Assembly: GCA_030148365.1 (NCBI GenBank)
Contig: JASBTO010000247.1
Coordinates: 1 to 23,222 of the forward strand
DNA from: Kangiellaceae bacterium
GTDB lineage: Bacteria > Pseudomonadota > Gammaproteobacteria > Enterobacterales > Kangiellaceae
DNA length: 23,222 nucleotides
Direction of reading: 5' to 3'
The position numbers and the translations under genes are program-made. A model generated the notes under the pieces. The model worked only from the letters and a program-made list of their open reading frames with translations, did no database searches and was not told where the DNA came from. Shown piece after piece: positions 1 through 8,311 of this stretch; within the stretch, counting starts at the first letter, position 1; every line of letters starts with the position of its first letter.

Positions 1-486
1 GCCATTCCGCCGGTTTCGGCATTTATCGGCGCCGTATACAGTGGTTGGCGTATAGGCGCGGGCGAGGTCGTCAAGCTGAGCTTTCACAGCGGATTACAGC
101 TTTCCATTGCCGCATATATCGCCATTCTAGTGGGACTTTACGTACTGGCCCGCTTTATCAAATGGATGGCCGGTACCTACGGTGCTGATCCATCCCTGGA
201 CAAGTGTTTCGCCCTCGGCGCCTACTCCAGCATGCCCCTGTTCCTGGCCAGTATTGTCAGTGTCTATCCGTTGCTCTGGCTGGACCTTCTGATTACCCTC
301 GCGGCCATGGCTTTCGGGATCCGTTTGCTCTATACGGGCACCTGGATTCTGATGGGGATCAGCAAACAGCAGGGATTCATGTTCGCGACTTCAATTCTGA
401 CCGTCGGAGGCGTGCTGACTATCGGCGCATTGTCTCTCACACTGATTTTCTGGAGCAGCGGTCTGGCGCCGGTTTTTACAAGATAG
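1..486 (+). CDS. Yip1-domain integral membrane protein (3' part, cut by window edge)
   Basis: The reading frame is open from the first base to TAG at 484-486, so the start codon lies upstream of the window; the first internal GTG or ATG would make an artificially short protein. The visible 161 residues contain about four hydrophobic segments. They begin with an AIPPVSAFIGA stretch and continue with a hydrophobic segment ending in YVLARFIKWMAGTYG. This pattern, with a polar GADPSLDKCFALGAYSSMP segment before the next membrane helices, fits the Yip1 family of small inner-membrane proteins of unknown function in bacteria. It lies 156 bp upstream of ccoN on the same strand, but the intervening FNR-box promoter suggests it is not part of the cco operon. 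Family assignment is from pattern recognition; no precise function can be given. Confidence 0.7.
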   Translation, partial: AIPPVSAFIGAVYSGWRIGAGEVVKLSFHSGLQLSIAAYIAILVGLYVLARFIKWMAGTYGADPSLDKCFALGAYSSMPLFLASIVSVYPLLWLDLLITLAAMAFGIRLLYTGTWILMGISKQQGFMFATSILTVGGVLTIGALSLTLIFWSSGLAPVFTR

Positions 487-556
487 CGTCATGTTTTCAT
501 GCGCCGCCAAGCGAGCGCCCCGGGAAGTGCAATATCAAGGATCTGGGCCGGTAAAT

Positions 557-570
557 TTGATCCGGATCAA
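557..570. promoter_or_regulatory. Perfect FNR/ANR box upstream of ccoN
   Basis: TTGAT-CCGG-ATCAA matches the FNR/ANR consensus TTGAT-N4-ATCAA in all ten defined positions. Its centre (563.5) is about 41.5 bp upstream of the start expected from the -10 element at 594-599, which is class II activator geometry. The site predicts oxygen-limited activation of the cco operon, as is known for cbb3 oxidases in proteobacteria. Confidence 0.9.
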
Positions 571-593
571 TAGTTCGGTGACAACCGGTTTGA

Positions 594-599
594 TACAAT
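594..599 (+). promoter_or_regulatory. -10 element of the ccoN promoter
   Basis: TACAAT matches the sigma-70 -10 consensus at five of six positions and is preceded by GA. With a start near 605 the FNR box centre falls at about -41.5. No good -35 hexamer is present, as expected for a promoter activated by an overlapping FNR-type regulator. Confidence 0.65.
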
Positions 600-642
600 T
601 GCGCCCCTCAACCGGAGGCCCGGCCTTTAAAGAGAAGCCACT

Positions 643-2073
643 ATGAGCGAGCTGAAAAGCGACACCTACAGTTACAAGGTAATCAGACAATTTGCCATCA
701 TGACCGTGGTCTGGGGCATCGTCGGTATGGCAGTGGGCGTGCTCATCGCCGCACAACTGCTCTGGCCGGAACTGAATTTTGATATTCCCTGGCTCAGCTA
801 CGGCCGCCTGCGACCCCTGCACACCAATGCGGTGATATTTGCCTTTGGAGGTAGCGCGCTGATCGGGACCTCCTTGTATGTGGTGCAGCGTACCTGTCAC
901 ACCCGCCTGTTCAGCGACGGTCTGGCGAGTTTCGTTTTCTGGGGTTGGCAGTTGGTCATCGTGCTGGCCGCCATTACCCTGCCCATGGGTCTGACCTCCA
1001 CCAAGGAATATGCCGAGCTCGAATGGCCTATCGATATCCTGATTGCCGTGGTCTGGGTGGCTTATGCGGTGCTCTATTTCGGGACTATCGTCAGACGCCG
1101 GACTTCTCACATCTACGTCGCCAACTGGTTCTATGGCGCCTTCATTATCACCATTGCGCTTTTGCATATCGTCAACAGCGCGGCAATACCCGTCAATCTG
1201 ACCACCTGGAAATCCTACTCGGTATACGCCGGAGCCGTCGATGCCATGGTCCAGTGGTGGTACGGGCATAATGCTGTCGGTTTCTACCTGACCGCCGGCT
1301 TTCTCGGCATGATGTATTATTTTGTGCCCAAACAGGCCAATCGGCCGGTGTTTTCCTATCGATTGTCCATCGTGCATTTCTGGGCACTGATCGCTATCTA
1401 CATGTGGGCCGGTCCCCATCACCTGCACTACAGTTCGCTCCCGGACTGGGCCCAATCCGTCGGCATGGTGTTTTCCATCATTTTGCTGGCGCCCTCCTGG
1501 GGCGGGATGATCAACGGCATCATGACCCTGTCCGGCGCCTGGGAGAAACTGCGCACCGATCCCATCATCAAATTCCTGATAGTGTCCCTGTCTTTCTACG
1601 GCATGTCGACGTTTGAAGGGCCGATGATGTCTATCAAGACGGTCAATGCCCTGTCCCACAACACCGATTGGACCGTGGGTCATGTGCACGCAGGCGCCCT
1701 CGGCTGGGTGGCGATGATCAGCATTGGCGCCATGTATGCGATGATTCCGCCGCTGTTCGGCAAGATCAAAATGTATTCCATTCGCATGATCAACTGGCAC
1801 TTCTGGATATCCACTATCGGTGTGGTGCTCTATATCTCTGCCATGTGGATTGCCGGCGTGACCCAGGGGCTGATGTGGCGCGCCGTAAACGAGGACGGCA
1901 CCCTGACCTACAGCTTTGTCGAGGCCCTTCAGGCGACCTATCCCTATTACGCGATCCGTCTGCTCGGCGGGTTCCTGTTCCTTGGCGGCATGTTCCTGAT
2001 GGCTTACAACGTCTGGCGTACGGTCAGAAATCCGCAACCGGTCGACACCCGCATTCCGGCGCCGGTGGTATAA
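643..2073 (+). CDS. ccoN: cbb3-type cytochrome c oxidase subunit I (CcoN)
   Basis: The 476-residue catalytic subunit of the cbb3 oxidase reduces O2 to water and pumps protons in the inner membrane. About twelve membrane helices are visible. The low-spin heme b ligands would be H60 (in RLRPLHTN) and H349, the heme b3 ligand H347 (VGHVHAG), and the CuB ligands H209 (WWYGHN), H259 and H260 (GPHHLHY). Y253 is the tyrosine expected to cross-link to H209, and E325 sits in TFEGPM. All match the known cbb3 residue pattern with an offset of two from the P. stutzeri numbering. Length is normal. The start at 643 follows a weak purine-rich site (AAAGAGAAG). It is the first gene of the operon, behind an FNR box, and ccoO follows after 13 bp. 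Confidence 0.98.
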   Translation: MSELKSDTYSYKVIRQFAIMTVVWGIVGMAVGVLIAAQLLWPELNFDIPWLSYGRLRPLHTNAVIFAFGGSALIGTSLYVVQRTCHTRLFSDGLASFVFWGWQLVIVLAAITLPMGLTSTKEYAELEWPIDILIAVVWVAYAVLYFGTIVRRRTSHIYVANWFYGAFIITIALLHIVNSAAIPVNLTTWKSYSVYAGAVDAMVQWWYGHNAVGFYLTAGFLGMMYYFVPKQANRPVFSYRLSIVHFWALIAIYMWAGPHHLHYSSLPDWAQSVGMVFSIILLAPSWGGMINGIMTLSGAWEKLRTDPIIKFLIVSLSFYGMSTFEGPMMSIKTVNALSHNTDWTVGHVHAGALGWVAMISIGAMYAMIPPLFGKIKMYSIRMINWHFWISTIGVVLYISAMWIAGVTQGLMWRAVNEDGTLTYSFVEALQATYPYYAIRLLGGFLFLGGMFLMAYNVWRTVRNPQPVDTRIPAPVV

Positions 2074-2086
2074 GAGGGAGAACACC

Positions 2087-2683
2087 ATGTATCACGACAA
2101 GATAGAAAAGAATATCGGTCTGATGGGCGTTCTGATCGTGGTGGTGGTCAGCTTCGCCGGGCTTGCGGAAATCGTGCCGCTGTTTTTCATCAAGGATACC
2201 ACCGAGCCACTGGCCGACATGCAACCCTACACGCCACTGGAGCTGGAAGGGCGGGATATCTATATCCGGGAAGGCTGTCATACCTGTCATACCCAGATGG
2301 TGCGCCCCTTGCGCGCCGAAACCGAGCGCTATGGTCCTTATACCGTTGCCGGTGAAGACGTCTGGGAGCACCCGTTCCTGTGGGGCTCCAAGCGCACCGG
2401 CCCGGATCTGAGCCGCATTGGCGGTCGCTACAGTGACGACTGGCATTTTGTGCACCTGATGAACCCGCGGGATGTGGTGCCTGAGTCCAACATGCCGGGA
2501 TTCCCCTGGCTGGACGAGAATCTGCTGACCGGCGAGCTCACCGAAGACAAGCTCCGGGCCATGCAGCGCCTCGGCGTACCTTATACCGACGAGATGATTG
2601 AAGGCGCCGGCGAGACAGTGAAGGACAAGACGGAAGCCGAAGCCCTGATTACCTATCTGCAAAGTCTCGGCAGGGAACGCTAG
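2087..2683 (+). CDS. ccoO: cbb3-type cytochrome c oxidase monoheme subunit (CcoO)
   Basis: The 198-residue protein is the membrane-anchored monoheme cytochrome c subunit that relays electrons from CcoP to CcoN. An N-terminal anchor spans roughly residues 10-35. The heme c motif is C64-H-T-C67-H68 in REGCHTCHTQM, and M136 in ESNMPGF is the likely distal ligand. WEHPFLWGSKRTGPDL and the length are typical of the family. AGAGGGAG ahead of the ATG serves as a good ribosome binding site. It lies between ccoN and ccoQ with short gaps. Confidence 0.98.
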   Translation: MYHDKIEKNIGLMGVLIVVVVSFAGLAEIVPLFFIKDTTEPLADMQPYTPLELEGRDIYIREGCHTCHTQMVRPLRAETERYGPYTVAGEDVWEHPFLWGSKRTGPDLSRIGGRYSDDWHFVHLMNPRDVVPESNMPGFPWLDENLLTGELTEDKLRAMQRLGVPYTDEMIEGAGETVKDKTEAEALITYLQSLGRER

Positions 2684-2692
2684 GAGCTGGCC

Positions 2693-2860
2693 ATGGACAT
2701 GAATGTATTCAGAGGTATTGTCGCCCTGATCCTGCTGCTGCTGTTTGTTGGCCTGGTGATCTGGGTTTATGGCAAGAAGCGCAAGGGCCTTTACGAGAAG
2801 GCGGCTTACATGGCCGTCGAGGATGATGACGGGGATTCGGATCCGGGAGCACGTCCATGA
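2693..2860 (+). CDS. ccoQ: cbb3-type cytochrome oxidase small subunit (CcoQ)
   Basis: A 55-residue protein fills the gap between ccoO and ccoP. It has one membrane helix (about residues 8-26, rich in Leu, Ile and Val, ending VIWVYG), then the basic KKRKG segment, a YEKAAYM motif and an acidic tail (EDDDGDSD). This is the CcoQ/FixQ pattern; the subunit stabilises the oxidase and is not catalytic. The ATG at 2693 follows TAGGAG, which overlaps the ccoO stop codon. The stop overlaps the ccoP start by four bases (ATGA), which suggests translational coupling. Confidence 0.93.
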   Translation: MDMNVFRGIVALILLLLFVGLVIWVYGKKRKGLYEKAAYMAVEDDDGDSDPGARP

Positions 2861-3786
2861 GCAGTCTGCTGAGTTGGTATATCATTTTCATCGTTGCCAT
2901 CAACATTATCGGCTGCGTGGCGCTGCTCTATTTTACCCGCAAGAAAAAAGCCATTGCCGCAGAGAATGAGACCACGGGTCACGTCTATGACGGTATCGAA
3001 GAATACGACAAGCCGATGCCGCGCTGGTGGTTGATCATGTTCTATATCACCATTGTTTTCGGCGTAATCTATCTGGTGCTTTATCCGGGCCTCGGGGCCT
3101 ATCAGGGCGTACTGGGCTGGAGTCAGGAGGGCCAATATGAAGAGCAGGTCGCTGACGCCGATGCCCGTTATCTGCCCCTGTTCCGGGAGTTCGCCGCGGT
3201 GCCGATTGAAGAGCTGCTGGACGAGCCCCGCGCCCTGAAGATGGGCCAGACCATTTTCGTCAACACCTGTTTCGGCTGTCATGGTTCTGACGCCCGCGGC
3301 GCGCCGGGCTATCCGAATCTGACCGACGATGCCTGGCTGTATGGTGGCCACCCGGAGGCTATCAAGACCTCCATCGCCAAGGGCCGCATGGGCGTTATGA
3401 CCGGCTGGAAAGATGCTCTCGGCGATGATGGTTTGCGGGATGTGACCAACTACGTGCTGTCACTCAACGAAGTGGAGCGCCGCTTCGATCGCGATCTGGC
3501 CAGCCAGGGCGAGAGCCAATACCAGCAGATCTGTGCCGCCTGTCATGGCCCCGACGGCAAAGGCAACCAGGCGCTCGGCGCCCCCGACCTCACCGACGCC
3601 ATCTGGCTGTACGGTGGCTCCTATAACCTGATCCGGGATACCATAGCCTATGGTCGTCAGGGTGTGATGCCGGCTCACGATGAGATCCTGAGTCCGGAAA
3701 AGATCCACCTGGTGGCGGCTTATGTCTACAGCCTGTCTCACGAGCAAGCGGACGCGTCCGCGGAGTCCGGGGAAGAAGAGCCGTAG
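2857..3786 (+). CDS. ccoP: cbb3-type cytochrome c oxidase diheme subunit (CcoP)
   Basis: This 309-residue diheme cytochrome c is the entry point for electrons into the cbb3 oxidase. Two membrane helices lie at about residues 5-26 and 57-76, as in the long, two-helix CcoP type. Heme 1 binds C138-x-x-C141-H142 with M181 as probable distal ligand. Heme 2 binds C226-x-x-C229-H230 with M271. The repeated LYGG, GRxGVM and NLTD/DLTD segments show the two cytochrome domains are related. The acidic C-terminus (SGEEEP) is ordinary. It is coupled to ccoQ by an ATGA overlap, and ccoG follows after 22 bp. Confidence 0.98.
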   Translation: MSSLLSWYIIFIVAINIIGCVALLYFTRKKKAIAAENETTGHVYDGIEEYDKPMPRWWLIMFYITIVFGVIYLVLYPGLGAYQGVLGWSQEGQYEEQVADADARYLPLFREFAAVPIEELLDEPRALKMGQTIFVNTCFGCHGSDARGAPGYPNLTDDAWLYGGHPEAIKTSIAKGRMGVMTGWKDALGDDGLRDVTNYVLSLNEVERRFDRDLASQGESQYQQICAACHGPDGKGNQALGAPDLTDAIWLYGGSYNLIRDTIAYGRQGVMPAHDEILSPEKIHLVAAYVYSLSHEQADASAESGEEEP

Positions 3787-3808
3787 TCCTAAATCCGCAG
3801 GCGGGTCC

Positions 3809-5221
3809 ATGAAGCAATCCAGCAGCGATACCTATGTGGTCGGCGACAGCACCGATCTCTACGCCAAGCGCCGAAAAATCTACGCCAAAAGCGTCAGTGG
3901 AACCTTCGCCAACCTGCGCGTGATTTCGATGCTGGTATTGCTCGGGATCTACTACTTTCTGCCCTGGTTGCAGTGGGGCGATCGCCAGGCCGTCCTGTTT
4001 GATTTGCCGGCCCGCAAGTTTCACCTGTTCGGGTTGACCTTCTGGCCCCAGGATTTCGTGTTTCTGGCCCTGTTGCTGATCATTGCTGCTCTGGCACTGT
4101 TTTTCTTTACCGCGTTGGCCGGCAGACTCTGGTGCGGCTACGCCTGCCCCCAGACCGTCTGGACCGAAGCTTTCATGTGGATGGAGCAGTTCGTCGAGGG
4201 CGATCGCAATGCCCGCATGAAGCTCGACAAGTCACCCTGGAATTTTCGCAAGTTCCGCCTCAAGTTTACCAAGCACTTTTTGTGGATTATTTTCGCGCTT
4301 TTTACCGGCTATACCTTTGTCGGCTATTTCACGCCCATCCAGGAACTGACCTTCAAAATCTATGCGCTGTCGACCGGCCCCTGGGAAACTTTCTGGATAC
4401 TTTTTTACAGCTTCGCAACCTGGGGAAATGCCGGCAAACTGCGTGAGCAGGTTTGCATCTACATGTGTCCCTACGCCCGCTTCCAGAGCGCCATGTTCGA
4501 CAAGGACACGCTGATCATCGCCTACGACGAAGAGCGTGGCGAGCCCCGCGGTCCGCGCAAGAAGGGCGTGGACCCGGAAGTCCTGGGCCTTGGCGACTGC
4601 ATTGATTGCAAGATGTGCGTCAATGTCTGCCCGACGGGGATCGATATCCGGGAAGGCTTGCAGTATGAGTGCATTGCCTGCGCCGCCTGTATCGATGCCT
4701 GTGACGAAGTGATGGACAAGATGGGTTATCCGCCCAATCTGATCCGCTATACCACCCAGCATGCCGATGAGGGCAAGCCCACGCGGGTCATCCGGCCCCG
4801 TACCATTATCTACGGGGTAGTCTTTGTCGGTATCTGTCTGGCTTTTGTGCTGGCAATTGCGTTTCGCAATCCGCTGGAGCTGGACATCCTCAAGGATCGT
4901 AACCGCCTCTATGTCACCAATGGCGAAGGCATGATCGAGAATATCTACAAGCTGCGCATTCTGAACAAGGATCAGCTGGCCCATGAATACCGGGTCAGCG
5001 TCGAAGGCCTGCCGGATCTGAATCTGCAGGCGCCCGCCCGGGTGCGGGTCGCGGCGGGCGACGTCGCGACCGTGCCGGTTCGGGTCGAGGCGGATCCCGG
5101 CTTGCTGGAAAGCGCCAGCAACCAGATCATTTTTTCCATCGAGGCGACGGATGACAGCGAGTTGGCGGTAACTGGCAAAGCCAGCTTTATCGGGCCCGCC
5201 TTGTCCCGTCGTCGTCGCTAG
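3809..5221 (+). CDS. ccoG: CcoG/RdxA/FixG, cytochrome c oxidase accessory iron-sulfur protein (copper reductase)
   Basis: The 470-residue membrane protein is needed for cbb3 oxidase copper loading; family work describes it as reducing Cu(II) to Cu(I). Membrane helices lie near residues 40-53, 82-103, 157-174, 192-205 and 332-352. Two 4Fe-4S motifs are visible: C264-x2-C267-x2-C270-x3-C274 and C288-x2-C291-x2-C294-x3-C298. Further conserved cysteine pairs are C109/C113 (WCGYACPQ) and C216/C220 (VCIYMCP). The C-terminus (about 355-470) is an Ig-like periplasmic domain. I chose the ATG at 3809 because it follows a GGCGGG-like site and gives the usual family N-terminus. An upstream in-frame ATG at 3722 would lie inside ccoP. 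Confidence 0.95.
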   Translation: MKQSSSDTYVVGDSTDLYAKRRKIYAKSVSGTFANLRVISMLVLLGIYYFLPWLQWGDRQAVLFDLPARKFHLFGLTFWPQDFVFLALLLIIAALALFFFTALAGRLWCGYACPQTVWTEAFMWMEQFVEGDRNARMKLDKSPWNFRKFRLKFTKHFLWIIFALFTGYTFVGYFTPIQELTFKIYALSTGPWETFWILFYSFATWGNAGKLREQVCIYMCPYARFQSAMFDKDTLIIAYDEERGEPRGPRKKGVDPEVLGLGDCIDCKMCVNVCPTGIDIREGLQYECIACAACIDACDEVMDKMGYPPNLIRYTTQHADEGKPTRVIRPRTIIYGVVFVGICLAFVLAIAFRNPLELDILKDRNRLYVTNGEGMIENIYKLRILNKDQLAHEYRVSVEGLPDLNLQAPARVRVAAGDVATVPVRVEADPGLLESASNQIIFSIEATDDSELAVTGKASFIGPALSRRRR

Positions 5222-5232
5222 CAGGACTCCTT

Positions 5233-5739
5233 ATGACCTCCCGGCAGCAGCCTCCGAGTAAACCCTGGTACCGCCAGTTCTGGCCCTGGTTCGTGTTTGC
5301 CTTGCCCCTGTCTTCGGTGATTGCGGGACTGGTGACGGTGTATATCGCCTTCGAGGGCGCCGACTCACTGGTTTCCGATAGCTACTACAAGGACGGGCTC
5401 GCCATTAACCGGGACATTGGCCGTGAGCGGCAGGCGCAAAAACTGGGGGTCCGGACCGAGTTGAGCCACAGTCAGGGCATGCTCCGTATCCGCCTGCAGC
5501 AGGACGCGGGCAGCTCACCGCCGGCGTTGACGGTCCGGTTCCGGCACGCGACCCGCGCGGAACGGGATTTCCTGCTCACCGCCAGTCGCGATGCCGCCGG
5601 CGATTACCGGGCGGAGTTGCCCGAATTGATTGGCGGCAAGTGGGATGTGCTGGTTGAACCCCGGGATCAGACGTGGCGACTGTCCGGCCGCTGGATACTG
5701 CCCCGGGAGGCCGGGCTGCAACTGGGCGGCGACGGATGA
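5233..5739 (+). CDS. ccoH: FixH/CcoH family cbb3 oxidase assembly protein
   Basis: The 168-residue protein has a single N-terminal membrane helix (about residues 18-40) after a short basic start, then a periplasmic domain. The DSYYKDGLAINRD segment near residues 48-60 is the family signature. FixH/CcoH proteins associate with the cbb3 oxidase during assembly; their exact action is not settled. It starts 11 bp after ccoG and its stop overlaps the ccoI start (ATGA), placing it firmly in the operon. Confidence 0.93.
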   Translation: MTSRQQPPSKPWYRQFWPWFVFALPLSSVIAGLVTVYIAFEGADSLVSDSYYKDGLAINRDIGRERQAQKLGVRTELSHSQGMLRIRLQQDAGSSPPALTVRFRHATRAERDFLLTASRDAAGDYRAELPELIGGKWDVLVEPRDQTWRLSGRWILPREAGLQLGGDG

Positions 5740-8144
5740 GCGATTGTTTTCATTGCGGACTGCCGGTACTGCCCGGGTTCAATCAGTCGGTCGTCCTGAT
5801 GGGCGAGCCCCGGACCATGTGCTGCCCGGGATGCGCAGCCGTTGCGCAGACTATCGCCGATTCCGGACTGGAGGATTATTACCGATTCCGCAAAGCCGAT
5901 GCCGTGCGCCCTGACGCCGCACTGCCCGAAGAACTCGAACTTTATGATCGGGACGATATCCAGAGCGCCATTGGCAGCGAGGAGACGGGGCAGGGCAGAA
6001 GCCTCGGGATCCATATCGACGGGATCCGGTGCAGCGCCTGCAGCTGGCTGATTGAGCGGCGTATCAGCCGTTTGCCCGGGGTGACCGCCATCACTATCAA
6101 TACGGCCAGCCACCGGGCGCAATTGATCTGGCAGCCGGGCATCATTTCCCTGTCCCGCATTTTCAGTGCCATTTTCGATCTCGGCTACCGGGCCGCGCCC
6201 TGGCAACCGGGCGATGACGAGACCACCATGGCCCGGAACAAAAAAGCCCTGCAAAAGCGTCTGGGTCTCGCCGGTCTCGGCATGATGCAGGTGATGATGT
6301 ATGCCGTCGGCCTCTATGTCGGCGCGTTTCAGGGTATGGCTGCGGAGCATGAATCCTTTCTGCGTTGGGTCAGTCTGCTGATCGCCACGCCGGTGCTTTT
6401 CTATTCGGCGTCGCCATTCTATCTGGGTGCCTGGCGCGCCCTCTGCAACCGCAGCCTGACCATGGACGTGCCCGTCTCCCTGGCGCTGTTCATCGCCTGG
6501 TTCGCCAGCCTGGGCGCGACCTTGCAAGGTGGCGGAGAGGTGTATTTCGACTCGGTCACCATGTTCACCTTTTTCCTGCTGGTGAGTCGATACCTGGAAT
6601 TGACGGCCCGCCGTGAGCTGAATCGCTCCGGCGCGCAGCTGCCCCTTGGCACTCATCGACTCGACGGTGACCATCCCGAACTGGTCGCCGTGGCCGATCT
6701 GAAGCGGGGCGACCGGATTCTGATCAAGGGCGGCGAGACAATCCCCGTCGACGGGACCCTGGTTTCCGGCCGCGGCCAAGTCAGTGAAGCGCTGTTGAGT
6801 GGCGAATCCTCGGCGGTCGTCAAGGCACCGGGAGACAAGTTGCTGGCGGGCAGTATCAACCAGGAGCAAAGCCTGGTGCTGGAAGTCACGGCCGTCGGAT
6901 CGGAGACCTGGTTTGCCGGTCTGACCCGGCTGCAGCAGTCGGCGCTGGCCGAGAAGCCCGTCTTCGCACGACTCGCCGACAGGATTGCCGGGGCTTTTGT
7001 CGCGGCGGTGCTGTTGCTGGCGGGCGGAGTCTGGCTCTACTGGTGGCAGGTCGACCCCGACGCCGCGCTGACCACAACCCTGGCAACGCTGGTGGTCGCC
7101 TGTCCCTGTGCCCTGTCGCTGGCAACCCCGACGGCGATTGCCAGCGCCCTGGCCGCACTCAATGCCCGCGGCGTGCAGCTGTGCCGCAGCCGCGCCCTGG
7201 AGCCCCTGGCCAGAGTGACGGATATTGTCATGGACAAGACCGGCACCCTGACCCGGGGGCAGCCGGTAATCGTGGCAAGCCGGTCCCTGGTTTCAATGCC
7301 CCTGGAGCAATGCCTGGCAATCGCCGCCGCCCTGGAAGCCCGCTCTGGGCATCCGCTGGCGAAGGCATTCGCAGCACACCGGGCGCCGGAAATCATGGCC
7401 AGTGACCTGCAAGCCCGGTTTGGAGGTATCGAGGGCGTCGTCAACGGCGAGCGTTACCGGCTCGGCAATGCCGGTTTCTTCGAGGACGGGTTGCCGTCCG
7501 GGGATTTGTTGCCCGGCCAGATCCTGCTGGCCGATGAGCAGCGGCCCCTCGCGGTCTTCGAATTGTCCGATCCCTTGCGGTCCGGCGTCCGTACGACCTG
7601 CCTGGCGTTGCGTGCCGAGGGTTTCCGGTTACATATTCTCAGCGGCGATCCGGGGCCCGGTGCGGCGGAACTTGGCAGGGAGCTGATGATCGACCTTGTT
7701 ACCCGGGGCGCGTCACCCCGGGCCAAGCTCGACTATGTCGCGGATTTGCACCGACAGGGACGACGGGTGCTGATGCTCGGCGACGGCTTCAATGATGCAC
7801 CGGTGCTGGCGGCTGCGGATGTGTCGCTGGCCATGGGTGAGGGCACGGATCTCGCCAAAATCAGTGCCGACGGGATACTCACCGGCGAACACTTTTCAAT
7901 CGTGTCCGAAGCACTGGATCTGGCGCGCCGGACCCGGCGGGTGATCCGGCAGAATCTGAGCTGGGCGCTGATCTATAATTTTACCGCCATTCCCCTGGCT
8001 GCGGCCGGTTGGGTGCCGCCCTGGCTGGCGGCTCTGGGCATGTCCGCCAGTTCACTGGTGGTGGTGATCAACGCCTTGCGATTGCAGCGGAACCCGCAGC
8101 CCCGACAGCGGTCCGCCATTCTGTCACCGGCGACCGCGCCATGA
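5736..8144 (+). CDS. ccoI: Copper-translocating P1B-type ATPase CcoI/FixI
   Basis: The 802-residue ATPase exports copper to the periplasm for loading the cbb3 CuB site. The N-terminus is cysteine-rich: C4/C7 (CFHC) and C29-C30-P-G-C33, followed by a heavy-metal-associated domain with C99-x-x-C102 (RCSACS). About eight helices are expected. The actuator loop reads LSGES (354-358). The ion-binding CPC is C456-P-C458 in ACPCAL, the phosphorylated aspartate is D500 in DKTGT, and SGHPLAKA and GDGFNDAP complete the ATP-binding set. An ATG at 5673 would lie inside ccoH; the ATG at 5736 overlaps the ccoH stop and yields the expected MSDCFHCGLP start. The CcoI type is known as a slow exporter dedicated to oxidase assembly, in contrast to detoxifying CopA; the operon context supports that role. 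Confidence 0.96.
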   Translation: MSDCFHCGLPVLPGFNQSVVLMGEPRTMCCPGCAAVAQTIADSGLEDYYRFRKADAVRPDAALPEELELYDRDDIQSAIGSEETGQGRSLGIHIDGIRCSACSWLIERRISRLPGVTAITINTASHRAQLIWQPGIISLSRIFSAIFDLGYRAAPWQPGDDETTMARNKKALQKRLGLAGLGMMQVMMYAVGLYVGAFQGMAAEHESFLRWVSLLIATPVLFYSASPFYLGAWRALCNRSLTMDVPVSLALFIAWFASLGATLQGGGEVYFDSVTMFTFFLLVSRYLELTARRELNRSGAQLPLGTHRLDGDHPELVAVADLKRGDRILIKGGETIPVDGTLVSGRGQVSEALLSGESSAVVKAPGDKLLAGSINQEQSLVLEVTAVGSETWFAGLTRLQQSALAEKPVFARLADRIAGAFVAAVLLLAGGVWLYWWQVDPDAALTTTLATLVVACPCALSLATPTAIASALAALNARGVQLCRSRALEPLARVTDIVMDKTGTLTRGQPVIVASRSLVSMPLEQCLAIAAALEARSGHPLAKAFAAHRAPEIMASDLQARFGGIEGVVNGERYRLGNAGFFEDGLPSGDLLPGQILLADEQRPLAVFELSDPLRSGVRTTCLALRAEGFRLHILSGDPGPGAAELGRELMIDLVTRGASPRAKLDYVADLHRQGRRVLMLGDGFNDAPVLAAADVSLAMGEGTDLAKISADGILTGEHFSIVSEALDLARRTRRVIRQNLSWALIYNFTAIPLAAAGWVPPWLAALGMSASSLVVVINALRLQRNPQPRQRSAILSPATAP

Positions 8145-8311
8145 GTGCTATCTATTTGCTCATCCCCGTTACCCTGGTGGTGCTTGCCATTGCCGTCGGT
8201 CTGTTTTTCTGGGCCGTCAACAAGGACCAGTTCAGTGACCTGGATCGGGAAGCGGAGCGTTTTCTGTACGAGGAAAAACCACCCGCTGATCCCGAACAAG
8301 AGTCCGACTGA
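8141..8311 (+). CDS. ccoS: cbb3 oxidase maturation protein CcoS
   Basis: The 56-residue protein has one membrane helix (about residues 4-24). It is followed by the family signature FFWAVNKDQFSDLDREAERFL and an acidic tail. CcoS is needed for incorporation of cofactors into cbb3 oxidases. The ATG at 8141 overlaps the ccoI stop (ATGA), and the TGA at 8309-8311 shares one base with the next gene's ATG. An in-frame start at 8009 is inside ccoI and gives a non-homologous extension, so I rejected it. Confidence 0.94.
   Translation: MSAIYLLIPVTLVVLAIAVGLFFWAVNKDQFSDLDREAERFLYEEKPPADPEQESD

Noticed and set aside
535..2088. A 517-codon open frame antisense to ccoN
   Set aside because: It is a shadow of a GC-rich gene: the composition is His-, Asp- and Gly-rich with no domain or membrane pattern, and it lies wholly opposite a certain CcoN.
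5667..6869. A 400-codon open frame antisense to ccoI
   Set aside because: It covers the start of a clear P1B ATPase and has no recognisable features.
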